NCBI GenBank assembly: GCA_963989245.1
Contig: OZ022339.1
Location: forward strand, 14,714,989 to 14,778,988
Origin: Nansenia antarctica
Taxonomy: Eukaryota; Chordata; Actinopteri; Argentiniformes; Microstomatidae
Direction of reading: 5' to 3'
DNA: 64,000 nt
Each line of letters starts with the position of its first letter. Within the stretch, counting starts at the first letter, position 1. The notes under the pieces were generated by a model. The model did no database searches, was not told the origin of the DNA, and was given only the letters and a program-made list of their open reading frames with translations. The position numbers and the translations under genes are program-made. Shown here piece after piece: positions 12,261 through 22,018 of this stretch.

Positions 12261-12986
12261 ACAACTTCTGATAATGTAGCCAATTTTTTCATACCATGAA
12301 ACTTTTTTATTTAGTTAAAAGTGGCATAAAACATGTTTATTTGTCTGCTTTAAAGAGCCCAGTGATTCACTGCTGCAACCAGGTGCCTCCTCCCTCTCTC
12401 CTACTGCATCATTTAAGTTGAATGTGTGTTTCTGTTTAATATGTAGCCTAATGTTTGAGTGTAGAATATGTTATGTATGTATATATATACATATATATAT
12501 ATATACACACACACACATATATATATATATACCGGTATACCAGTTTTGACATATTGAATGTTGTTGGCTTTTACACAGTAAAAGTGGTGTTTTTACAGAA
12601 TTCAAGGAAAAAGCTTTTTATTTTTATTTTTATGTTTTGTGTTGATCCGAAAAATGATCCGATCCGTGACTCAAAAACCGTGACACGATCCGATCCGTGA
12701 GTTAGGTGATCCGTTACACCCCTACTAGTTAGTATAGATATAGTGAAAAGCTGTTGCAACATTTCACTCTAACACTTATGTGTGTAATATCCTTACCTTA
12801 GCTGGATATCTGTACCCGAGCCTCTCTCGCACTTCTGATTCTTTGTATCAGGTTGCTGCTTTTGAGTTCTTGTTGCAGTTGAGTCTGGGATCTAGGTGAG
12901 GAAAAATACAGTGGATACAATTAGTCCCTACAGAGTTTATATGGCCTATATATGGACAGATATGATACAGATGAATTCCTTAAATG

Positions 12987-13969
12987 TAGGGATGCACCGA
13001 ACATTCGGCCACCGAATGTATTAGGCCGAATATCGCAAAATAAAGCACATTCGGTATTCGGCCGAATGTGTGAAAACACCGAATGTTTACGACCGAATAG
13101 TGGGCGTGTTTTGATGACGCAATCAAACAGTGTAAGCATCCCATGCTGCTCAGCGAATGAGACGAGCATTGACTGCATGCTGCTACATCTTATAATTATG
13201 ACAGCCTTGCCAGTGGCCACTATGTATTATATATATATATATGTGTGTGTGTTTACCCACAATCGTTATTACCGACCTCTTCCCTTGTGTGCTATAGCAT
13301 AGGCTACAATTGACTTCGGAATAAAAGCGGACATGCGCTTTCTCATTTTGGCTGCGTTCGTAAATTCGCATCGAGAGCGCCGGAGCGCACACTGGGTTCG
13401 ACGTCATAAAGGGACCAAGTAATTTGATTGGACAAGAGGCCTTCCATGAGTGCTGATCAGATTTCCAAAGCGAATTTACGAACGCACCCTTCCGTTCCAC
13501 ATTGCAGCCTGTACTGTAGCACATAGGCTGACGTCACAATTTCGTCAGTGTTGAAGCAAATGGTTATATATAATATAACTAATGTTAAATATGGTCTTTT
13601 ACGAAAAGAAGTAGCCTAGTAAAAAGTAGGCTCAAAGCACTTTTATCCCAATGCACTTTTTTGTTGTAGGCCTACAAAGATTTTCTTTCAGCAGCTATTC
13701 AGGAAAAACATTTAATTTGACTGATTTATTTTATTTATTGTGCTTTGTTGGTATAGACTGATGTCTGCTGGAATGTTCAATAAAAGTTATTTTTTTTCAA
13801 TCTCAATTTCTTTCTTTGAGAAGCATGAATAAAAAGCAAAATGTATTTAGTTTATGCAATGATAAAATTAAAAACTGCCGATACACATTCGGTATTCGGT
13901 ATTCGGCCAAGTGTTTCCTTAAATTCGGCTTCGGCCTCGGCCAAGAATTTTCATTTCGGTGCATCCCTA
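12987..13969. mobile_element. Non-autonomous hAT element, family 'TTCGGTGCATCCCTA', copy 2
   Basis: Same ends as 2723-3558. Flanks are CTTAAATG on both sides (12979-12986 and 13970-13977), a perfect 8-bp duplication. The left ~130 bp and the right ~290 bp match copy 1 closely. The middle differs and contains an inserted MITE (13350-13488). Confidence 0.88.
13350..13488. mobile_element. Small palindromic-end MITE, copy 2 (reverse orientation)
   Basis: GGCTGCGTTCGTAAATTCGC at the left and GCGAATTTACGAACGCACC at the right. The interior is the reverse complement of the copy 3 interior, including GATTGGACAAGAGGC. Confidence 0.85.
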
Positions 13970-14026
13970 CTTAAATGTAATTAGGCTAATTCCTGTAAGG
14001 CGATACTTAATTAACTAATAGCAGTA

Positions 14027-14964
14027 CAGTGTTTCCTCCAGGAATTTTTACAATGGTGGCGGGTAGTGCTGACCGTGCACGCGCATGAAACGCGCACGCG
14101 CGCTCAAAACAACGACATAATTTCAGCCAAAACTCGAGGATGGCCCAAAAAAATAAAATGTTTTCCTGTACTTCTCCCGTGTGTCTCTTATTGTCTGTGT
14201 CTGCATGTTTTTCCAGCATGTAATTCCGTTGTCAATAAAAACAAAAACACTGATCTGACGGTTTTTTTCACAACGTTATTACTTGTCACTTTAAGCCCAG
14301 GAGGGAGTTAGCGATTAGCGATGTTTAGCTTAGCTTAGTTTAACAGAAGTATCTTCACTTTTAACATGACTTCCCGTGGTCGTAGAGGGCTGGTCGACGG
14401 CTTAAAATGACTGTGTAGACCTGTAGACCTTATCCAGCTATAGTCTTGTGTTTCTACCCCGGGCATAGCCGGTGTTATTCACGGACAAACACTCCTGTTA
14501 GAGTGGTTCTAGTACACTGGACATAGGTAACACATAGAGAGGCTTCTCCTCTCTCTCTCCATCCTACACTACACTACACTACGCATCCTATACTACACTA
14601 CACTACGCTAGCTCGCGGTGTTCGGGTGACAGCCAGGGCGCGTTCGTAAATACGCTCTGGAAATCTGATCAGCACTCACGGAATGCCTCTTGTCCAATCA
14701 AATGACTTGGTCCCTTTATGACGTTGAACCCAGTGTGCGCTCCGGGGCTCTCAGAGCGAATTTACGAACGCAGCCTCAAGTTCAATACTCGCGACACACA
14801 CGGACTGGTCCAGTTTCAGCGCTTGTGGGTGTGTCTAGCGCTGTGAAGGTCTGAAAAGCGACCTAAATCTTTTTTTTTTTTTGGGGTTGAGAAATCTGAA
14901 TGGTGGCGGAGGAAATTCCATCGTGGCGATCCGCCACGATGAAATGCATGTAGAGGAAACACTG
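14027..14964. mobile_element. Nested hAT-like element
   Basis: Ends CAGTGTTTCCT and AGGAAACACTG are exact inverted repeats. GCAGTA touches both outer sides (14021-14026 and 14965-14970). GGTGGCGG and GATCCGCCACGATG motifs near the two ends extend the inverted similarity. It contains MITE copy 3. Confidence 0.75.
14637..14775. mobile_element. Small palindromic-end MITE, copy 3
   Basis: GGCGCGTTCGTAAATACGC at the left and GCGAATTTACGAACGCAGCC at the right. Same orientation as copy 1. Confidence 0.85.
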
Positions 14965-14978
14965 GCAGTATCATGTCC

Positions 14979-15250
14979 AGATTTTTACGGTCGTTTGCGG
15001 CTGTTACTCCGTATGAAAAGGGCTCACGAAGGCACCGTGAAATAACCAATTCCATCACGCATTACCTCGCTAAAGACATGGTGTCTATTAACACTGTGAG
15101 CAACGAAGAGTTTAAAAAACGAATCCAAACGCTGGATAAAAGATAATGTGATTCCATCCCGCACGTACGGAGCTGAAAATGTGGAGTACTATGCAACAAC
15201 AACCGATCTGCGGTCGAGCCGTGCACTTACATACATTACGACGAGTTGAA
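14979..15250 (+). pseudogene. Decayed hAT (ZBED-type) transposase fragment
   Basis: The + frame from about 14980 reads FAAVTPYEKGSRRHREITNS and continues through a HYLAKDM segment to an IQTLDKR segment, then stops. The neighbouring frame continues with an IPSRTYG segment and YYATTTDLRSSRAL. This order (PYEK, AKDM, LD-R, IPSR, ATTTD-WSS-R) is that of ZBED-like hAT transposases just before the catalytic core. One frameshift and a deletion before YYATTTD make it dead. It starts immediately after the nested element ending at 14964. Confidence 0.75.
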
Positions 15251-15939
15251 GAGCTTTATCTATTTCAATGTTTACAGAAAGGACCTATTCTTTTTTACTG
15301 GACATTTTTATTATCACTTTATTTAACTTGATTGCAGTATGTGCAATATTATGATGCTGCTCCTGAGCCATAATTAAATAACCTATTTTGTAGAAAGGTC
15401 CTATTTTATTTTCATATTGGAATTGTTCAAACATTTTTGACACTTGAGAGAAACAAAATGGCAGCTGTTTAAAAAACACATACATAAATATGTTGTTCCA
15501 ATTCATATCTTAAGTTCTCATCCTTGCATTAGAACAGTTTGATGGCATAAGAGCAGTTAACAGTTTGATGGTATCATGTGGTAATGCTCTCTGAAATTAG
15601 CCCATGATAGAAGGTGATAGACAGATTCATCCAATCACCTGCCAAGTATTTTTTGAAAGTACCTGCCCTTTTCCAAACAGCTTCCAATTAAGCTTTCCTA
15701 GATGGTTGTGTGAAACAAACCATCTGAGTCAGGTTAGTAATGCTCCATCACATGTTTTAATCTGAAGCTTGATTTTAAAGCAACCCAATGTAAGTTTAGT
15801 TCTTTCACTCGTAGCTCGGGCTGTGGGGGTGCTAGAGGAGGGAGCCTCTAAGTCCCCTGAAGACGTACAAACAAACTGCATGTTGATACGACCTTCCTAG
15901 CCGGAGATATGGCCACACTTTACAAAAACGTCCTTTGGG

Positions 15940-16033
15940 TCGCTTTAAAAAAAAAAACGCAAATTAAATCGCAATCGCAATATCTGTCCAAATAATCGCA
16001 ATTCGATTTTTTCCCCCAAATCGTGCAGCCCTA
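15940..16033. mobile_element. Truncated end of another hAT-like element
   Basis: Poly-A, then repeats of AATCGCAAT and a terminus reading CGTGCAGCCCTAAT, the usual right end of TAGGGCTGCACG-type fish hAT elements. I did not find a matching left end nearby. Confidence 0.5.
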
Positions 16034-16434
16034 ATCCTGTCCAGTACTATTAGCCTCGCTGGACTGAGGGGAATGATCTATGGAAGGTAACGTTAACTAG
16101 CCTAGCCAAGTTGGCTTTCTAGCAAGGTTGCTAATTTGCATTAATGTCAGTGATAATGTTAGTTATTCTAACCAGTTGACGTTAGTTATACTAACTAGTT
16201 GACATTAGTTGTCATATAAACTTACCGTGGTGGCATAAACAGCAGGGTGGTATGCCTTCAGGAGTCTCTTCTGGTTGGTTGTGTTCTTCTATCCATCTCA
16301 TTTGTGGCCGCAGGGTTTCTCTCGCTTTACTACTGGGCATTGTGTTCTCTCTTCTACTACATTGGAAGTAAACTGTCTCCATTTATCGGTTCTCTTTTTT
16401 TACCGAGCCCAATTGGTGTTGAGGCCATCTTATT

Positions 16435-16610
16435 TATTTATTTTTAGTGGGGCAGTCCCACTCATATTTTTTATTGACAGATACAGTAGAGATTTAGACA
16501 GGAAGGATGGGTGAGAGAGAGAGGAGGGATGACATGCAGGATATGTCCCCGGCCGGAATCGAACCAGGGACATGGTCAACGCTTAACCCGCTACGCCACC
16601 TAAGCGCCCC
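16435..16610 (-). mobile_element. tRNA-derived SINE with 14-bp target duplication
   Basis: On the - strand a tRNA-like head (GCGCTTAGGTGGCGTAGCGG, then GGTTCGATTCCGGCC as B box) is followed by a CT-rich body and an A-rich tail. GAGGCCATCTTATT occurs on both sides (16421-16434 and 16611-16624). The 3' body resembles the SINE at 38404-38545. Confidence 0.88.
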
Positions 16611-17039
16611 GAGGCCATCTTATTAATCACTTGCTAATTTGGTGTCGGGCTTGCAGATGAGGTGTCTACTGTGTACTTTGCTCATCCTCTGTGGGGGAGG
16701 GAGGGGTAGGCCCCGGGCAGCATTCAACCAATGACAAGGATGCACTGCTTTGCTTAGATTTTGCATGATACAGGTAGATGCATCCTGGATTGGATAATGG
16801 AAAAATGGTCGTTGAGGCATATACTTGGTCACAATTTTCATTCCTGCACCGCTAACATTTTAGTCTCGTCTCGTTAACGAAATTAACATAGATTTAGTCA
16901 CAGTTTTTATTTTCAAAGGTCCGTTTTCATCTCGTCCACGTCTCGTCTTCTTCGTCATAGAAAAAGGGTTGTTGATGCATATTATTTAGTCACAATTTTC
17001 ATTAATGAAATTAACACTGCAATGGACTCTTTCCCTATT

Positions 17040-17359
17040 GTGAATTTCAGATGATAGTAGCAGCCAACACATGTTAAACCCAGGAGTACAAAGACCTCCA
17101 GTTTCTCGCAAATGTTTCCCATTAGAATGCAGGATGTGGTGATGGTGTAGGTTAATTGTTTCCCCTATAGGAACTTACCACACCTGACCTTTTAGATTCC
17201 TGAAGAAGACCTTCTCTGAAACCCAATGGGTATCATTAGAGAGAACCCTAGTACAGGGTCCATGCTTTAAGGATAGCCCCCCCCACTCTTCCCCTCCCTC
17301 CCCACTCTCCCATAGAAATCCTTAATAGAAAAAGCTTGAGGCTAACTTCAGGCTAGTCT
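17040..17359 (+). other. Intron DNA between the hAT nest and the tunar terminal exon
   Basis: No repeat or coding signal recognised. Contains a C-rich run near 17276-17310. Confidence 0.4.
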
Positions 17360-17379
17360 AATCGATATATATTTGTTAT

Positions 17380-17385
17380 TTTATT
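17380..17385 (-). terminator. tunar: Candidate polyadenylation signal of tunar
   Basis: TTTATT on the + strand is AATAAA on the - strand, in an AU-rich context, about 1.47 kb downstream of the tunar stop. Another AATAAA occurs at 17713-17708, so alternative ends are possible. Confidence 0.5.
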
Positions 17386-17963
17386 GTTCAAATGTCCCTA
17401 TTGCACAGTACATCTAGTGTTTATCCATGTATTTATAAAATATTTGTATACAGAAACAGGATCGCTCACACACGACTAACCCTGAAATCAACGTGAACAT
17501 GTTATACATCAAAAGAGATTTGTTTTAACTCCCCAACAACTGAACAGAAGGTGGAAAGAGATCCAGAAAGAGACATTAGAAGAGTAGTTCTGTTATGTAT
17601 TCGTAAACACTGAATGGAGCTTTGTGTCTGGTGCCCTTAAGGTCCTTTCCTTCACTCGCTTTCTTTTCTTATAAAAAAAAATCTCTTCCTTTTCTTCTGC
17701 TTGCCTTTTTATTGCAGATATCCATCTCTAGTTTGGCCTTGAAGTAACAGGTGGTGGTAAGAATAGAAATGTGTTCCTCCCTCCTTACGGTTGCCACCGT
17801 TTCATCTTTCTCATAGATTAGTTCAAGTGGAGTGTTTGTCTACTGTAGATGGACGTCTCTTTGTTGCCAACTCTTCCTCCAGAGCCACGCTGCCCGCGAG
17901 CCTGGTGGCTGCCAAAGCTGTAGAAGCCATGCCAGAAGATAAATGTTTGGACACGGTGGCAAG

Positions 17964-18345
17964 CAGTCCCTCTGGAATGACTTCCTTGTGTGACCAGTCC
18001 CTCTGGAATGACTTCCCCGTGTGAACAGTCCCTCTGGAATGACTTCCCTGTGTGACCAGTCCCTCTGGAATGACTTCCCCGTGTGAACAGTCCCTCTGGA
18101 ATGACTTCCTCATATGGACAGTCCCTCTGGAATGACTTCCTCATATGGACAGTCCCTCTGGAATGACTTCCTCGTATGAACAGTCCCTCTGGAATGACTT
18201 CCTCATATGAACAGTCCCTCTGGAATGACTTCCTCATATGAACAGTCCCTCTGGAATGACTTCCTCATATGAACAGTCCCTCTGGAATGACTTCCTCATA
18301 TGAACAGTCCCTCTGGAATGACTTTTCAGTGTGACCAGTCCCTTT
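17964..18345. repeat. Minisatellite, 31-bp unit, about 12 copies
   Basis: Units start CAGTCCCTCTGGAATGACTT and differ mainly in the last ten bases (CCTCATATGAA versus CCCGTGTGAA types). Because 31 is not a multiple of three, the repeat peptide cycles through all frames and produces false ORFs. Confidence 0.97.
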
Positions 18346-18852
18346 GGGGGGCTCAGTGCACGCAAGCACATTTCCATGCCCTGAAACCAACCAGCAACCA
18401 TTAGTGTCCACGTCAGTGTTTTGTATCCATTTGAGAAGCAAGGGGTTCATCGGTGTTACTCATTTCCCTCATCCATCCAAAGAGTCCATGTATGCCAAGG
18501 GAGTCCCAGGGGAAGCTGGCTTCCTCCCCCACGCTGTTATGCCCAGGGCCGTGAACCCTAACTGGGTCCTGGGCCAGTGTCTTATGTGCCCCACCTCCTC
18601 CTCTATCCAGCACAGCCAAGGACCCGGTGTGGCCGCGAGCCCTCTGTTATCTCCCCAGCTCATGACTGTGAGACGAGGCCGTGGCTGTCGCCTCATCTTC
18701 ACCCTGCTCCACGGCCCTGACCACCCTCACTCCTCCAGTCGGGAAGCTGCTCATGTCTCACTCTTTACCTCCGTCAACTCTGCTTTTTTGGGGGAATAGT
18801 CTAGTGTCAAATCGAGGGGGAGGGTTTGTGGTTGTCAGGGGGGGGGCGTCGA

Positions 18853-19002
18853 TCACAGGGTGGTGTAGATGTAGACGAAGACGATGACGAAGAGGTTGAG
18901 GAAGGTGCCGATGATGCCCAACAAGGCCAAGATGGACTCCTCCTGCTCCTCCTTGCCCTCCAGCTCCCGCACATCCTCAATAGTGATGATGGTGGTGCCC
19001 AT
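18853..19002 (-). CDS. tunar: TUNAR-like neural micropeptide (49 aa, single-pass membrane)
   Basis: A complete 49-codon ORF read on the - strand from ATG at 19002 to TGA at 18853. The start context is strong (ACCATGG), and an in-frame TAA lies 48 nt upstream, so no longer N-terminus is possible in this exon. The N-terminal half is polar and acidic (residues 1-22, ending EGKEEQEE). Residues 24-46 form one hydrophobic segment (ILALLGIIGTF then LNLFVIVFVYIY), and the protein ends TTL. From memory, human TUNAR (48 aa) has an acidic N-half, LGIIGT-LNL and the identical VYIYTTL end. TUNAR sits in the ER membrane and modulates SERCA2/calcium in neural and beta cells. The transcript (TUNA/megamind) is needed for neural differentiation. 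Location inside birc6, antisense, supports the call. Too short for the usual length cut-offs. Confidence 0.9.
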   Translation of the reverse strand: MGTTIITIEDVRELEGKEEQEESILALLGIIGTFLNLFVIVFVYIYTTL

Positions 19003-19057
19003 GGTCCAGACGCTTAGCAGAACCGAGCAGAGGGGTGCTGCTGGCCCTTATCTGCAG

Positions 19058-20340
19058 GGGGGGAGAGAAAGAGACCACACACAAAGAACATAAACCCACA
19101 ATAAAGAGAACACATGCAGACAGTAGAGGCTGAATTTAGATGCTGCGTTTAAGGCTGTTCTGCTATTATACTACACCCCCCCCCCTTTTTTTTTCTCCCC
19201 CTCTTCAACATGTGGTCAATACGACACCCTAGGGAAAACCGAAAAACTGACGAAGAAATCAATGCTGATGGAACCAAACAATGGAGATGATGCTGTTGAA
19301 CGCTGTTGTTTTATTACCTGCCCTGGCTGCGTCCTCCCACTACAAAAGCAATGTCATATTTCGGCTCTCCCTTATTGGCTATTCATAATGAAAACACTCA
19401 ACGCCCTGGCAATATCGTTCCTGTCACAGCGAATAATGATTTAATGCTCTCATTTGGAGCCGCCCCCCCCCCCCCCTTCCACATACACACTCCCACACAC
19501 CCTCCTTTTTTTTTCTCTAAAGGTGGTAAATAATTCGCTGCCAGTCAACCCTCCTCCCCGTTTAAGTAGTTGTTCAGAGGATAACGTCCTGTCCCTGTGG
19601 AGGGGGATGAAGGGGGAGCAGGTGAGGGATGCCGTGGCGGACCTCCAGGGAAATATGGAGGAGGATGTAAACATTCGGTTGCGCAGAGCTAAAAAAGCTA
19701 CAACATCAACACCTACAACAATAACCAGAGCCCTACAGCGACACTGCCTTCTCTGAATCTCAAATAGGCAGCAGCTCCCTGCCGTGAGAGGTAGGGAAGG
19801 CAGGAAGGAAAAGAATGAGAAATGGCAGAGAGGAGAGAAGGAGAGATTGAGAGTGTTTGTGGATGTAGCGTCTTACCCCTACGGCGTGTGAGGATCAGGA
19901 TGACATCCTTTTTCGGTCCTCAGCTGAGAAGCATGGCTTCCTACGGGGGGGGCTCCATGGGGGTGGGGGTGGGGGTCGGTGGGTGGGGGTGGGGGGGGGG
20001 GACTGGCTCTCGTAGCCGAAGTCCCAGTGCTACGGAGCGAGGGAAGGAGAGGAAAAAAAGATAAAGAGCAGGGTTCCCAGGCACTGTGCGTAGACGCTGG
20101 CTATATGAAAATCCACCTCCTCTCCGTCGGAATCAATTCTCTAGTCCTTGGCGCCGCACGTCGGGTTAAACTGATGCCTTTGTTTCTGTCGCTGTATTGT
20201 CCCTTTTTGTTGTTTGTTTATTTTCTTCAGGTCTCCACTGCCAGAGCTGAGGCACTGGCAGATTATGTTCAGGAGGCTTGGAGGAGAAACCATCTCCCCA
20301 TACACTCCCCCTCCCTCCCCACTTCTCTCCCCATCCTCCT
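19058..20340 (-). other. Region upstream of tunar coding exon
   Basis: No second coding exon recognised. On the - strand a donor-like GGGGTAAGA lies at 19879-19871 and could end an upstream non-coding exon; this is only a signal match. Homopolymer runs occur at 19175-19199, 19464-19478 and 19979-20000. Confidence 0.3.
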
Positions 20341-20645
20341 ACCCTTCTCTTCTCTCTCTTTCTTTCTCTCTCTCTCTCGCTCTCTCTCTCTTTCTCTCTC
20401 TTTCTCACTCTTGCCCTCCTTCCAACAAACTCCGCCACACCCCCCCCTCCTCCTCCTCCTCCTCCTCCTCAGCTCTTCCCCCTCCTCTTCTTCTCCTTCC
20501 TCCCCTTCCTCCCTCGCTCTTTCTTATCTCTGTATATGACCCTCTTAGCTTCTCAGAGAGAGCAGACAGTCTCGGTGACAAATGTGCACGCCCTCCTCTC
20601 CTCCTCTCCTTCGCTCTCTCTCCCACCTTCCTTCTCTCCCTCCCC
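20341..20645. repeat. Pyrimidine-rich (CT/TCC)n low-complexity tract
   Basis: About 300 bases almost entirely C and T on the + strand. The long + ORFs here (up to 352 codons) are low-complexity serine/leucine/proline artefacts. Confidence 0.9.
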
Positions 20646-21240
20646 CGGGGAGCAGCACAATTAGTGCCTCTCAGAGACGCCTCACTTGTCGCTGAACCGC
20701 GGAGCCACAGCCGCGCATGTTTAACTTTCTGGAGCCGCCAGCGCCGGTGGCAGCGTCTAGTTCCGTGCCTCTGCTCGGCTCAGGGAAGAATCCCGCTGCT
20801 GTGGACTAGACCCGTCTTAACAGCAGGTGGTATTCCAGAGAGGCAAGAGGAAACGATACGATGGCAGAGAGCTGCGTGGAGAAGAAGCGGAGCACCAGAA
20901 TGCTGGAGCGTCCCTGTCTCTTGGTGGCAGCTGTGTTGTGGCGGGTCCCCAGCACACAGAGCCGTGCCCGGGTGGAGCGGTGCGTTGCATAACCAAGCAG
21001 GGGAGAGCGAGAGAGGCCGGATCCTGGTGGGGCTGTGGCGAGAGAGAGAGAGAGAGAGAACAATGTTCAAGCTTACCGCCGCCGTCTCCTCCTCTCTCTG
21101 CTGCGGGGGCTGGTCGAGCACACGCCACCGACTCTTATCACCGCCGACCCAAAAAGAAGGGAGAGAGGAGGGGGGGCTTGGTATAAGAGACGAGGCGACC
21201 CTTCCCCTCAATGCACGGCAGAATAATGCATGCAGCTCCC
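20640..21240 (-). promoter_or_regulatory. CpG-rich block, candidate promoter region of tunar
   Basis: CpG dinucleotides are clearly denser here (for example GAACCGCGGAGCC at 20695, CGCCAGCGCCGG at 20735, ACCGCCGCCGTC at 21075) than in the surrounding intron. It lies 1.6-2.2 kb upstream of the tunar coding exon in transcription direction. Assignment as a promoter is inference; no TATA box was identified. Confidence 0.35.
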
Positions 21241-22010
21241 CCCGTCTTTATCCCTTTGTCAGACGCTGGTAGTCTCTCAGACCTGCAGAGAGAGGGAAGG
21301 AGGTGGTGGAGGAGGAGAAGGGGGACGACAAGAATAGGAGGTGGCTTAGAGATGAGACATGGTGGGGGGGTGGGATCTGGTGCTAACGGGTCTCTGTTTG
21401 GATCTCTGAAGAGCGGTAGCAGCAAAGAAGATGTAGTCAAGCTGTATTGAGACAATCTTGAGGAACCTTTTGTATTAAACCCCCCACCCCATTTTTCTTT
21501 ATTTCTTTCATTAAAAGGGTTGTTTCATGGACTGGTTTTGTTCTCCCTCCTGTATTCGCTGTCATGTCGGGCGAATCCTTCATTATCACTGGTGGTATGG
21601 AATAAATGGTACCCCCCCTCCACACACACACACACACACACCACCCCTCACCGTTACGCCACCTGCCCATACGTAGTAGTGCTGTGAGTGACATTGACAA
21701 CTACCACAGTGTTTGTGTTCCCTTTTCCCTCTGTAAAAGCTGGGTTAGTGCAGTAGGACATGTATGTCAATATATGACTCAGTCAGCAGGGTTTCCTTCA
21801 CAACACTGACGCCTTCTCAGGGGGCACACAGAGATGTGATGTTAATTAGGTCTTGATGCAGCACATAAGTTATCTTGTTGTTGGTTTCTCACAATCATAT
21901 ACAATTACAAGGCAAACATATTTAGCCTATATTTACAGTGATTTATAGCATTTGGATTATGGATCAAGTAAAAAGATAAAAATGTTTAATAAGATAACAG
22001 TTAATGTATA
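21241..22010 (+). other. Intron DNA without recognised gene
   Basis: Ordinary sequence with a short CA run near 21622. 21520-21600 has no repeat signature. Confidence 0.4.
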
Positions 22011-22018
22011 AAAGGCAT

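Larger units (their letters stand above)
11662..12724. mobile_element. Nested hAT element with BED-finger remnant
   Basis: Ends TAGGGGTGTAACGGATC and GATCCGTTACACCCCTA. Flanks are CTAATTAG (11654-11661) and CTAGTTAG (12725-12732), an 8-bp duplication with one change. The interior translates in two + frames (about 12060-12240) to a broken BED zinc finger of the ZBED/hAT type: a segment like HVWEHFGFSV, then a Cys region near 12170 and an HxxxH-like ATHLPRHHP near 12200. Stops and a frameshift make it non-functional. It also contains a MITE at 11877-11999. Confidence 0.82.
11393..17019. mobile_element. Large composite hAT element with perfect 8-bp target duplication (outer shell of a nest)
   Basis: The left end starts CAGTGTTCATTTTGGC and the right end finishes GAAATTAACACTG, an imperfect terminal inverted repeat. 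CAATGGAC flanks both sides (11385-11392 and 17020-17027). T-rich arms of about 130 and 170 bp at the two ends resemble each other in inverse (TTTAGTCACA motifs). Between the arms lie at least three further hAT-type elements, MITEs, a decayed transposase fragment and a SINE. The near-exact flanks argue that the whole 5.6 kb grew from one insertion. Confidence 0.8.
17360..19051 (-). ncRNA. tunar: Predicted terminal exon of tunar / megamind (linc-birc6) transcript
   Basis: Inference from signals on the - strand. A strong acceptor (long pyrimidine tract, CCCTGCAG) lies at 19057-19052. The exon would open with an in-frame TAA, then the 49-codon micropeptide ORF, then about 1.5 kb of 3' sequence ending at an AATAAA (17385-17380). 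The unit lies antisense inside a birc6 intron. From memory, zebrafish linc-birc6/megamind, the orthologue of mammalian TUNA/TUNAR, has this position. The last part (17345-17600) is AU-rich, free of repeats and UTR-like. A 31-bp minisatellite sits in the middle. Upstream exons were not defined. Confidence 0.65.

Noticed and set aside
17818..18237. 139-codon - strand ORF with repeating MRKSFQRDCSYEE-like motif
   Set aside because: The 31-bp repeat read through three frames in turn; no conserved start.
17964..18345. CRISPR-like array
   Set aside because: Units are contiguous with no unique spacers, and this is a vertebrate genome: a minisatellite.
20214..21272. 352-codon + strand ORF
   Set aside because: It runs through a (CT/TCC)n tract and is a low-complexity serine/leucine/proline translation with no domain, start context or splice support.
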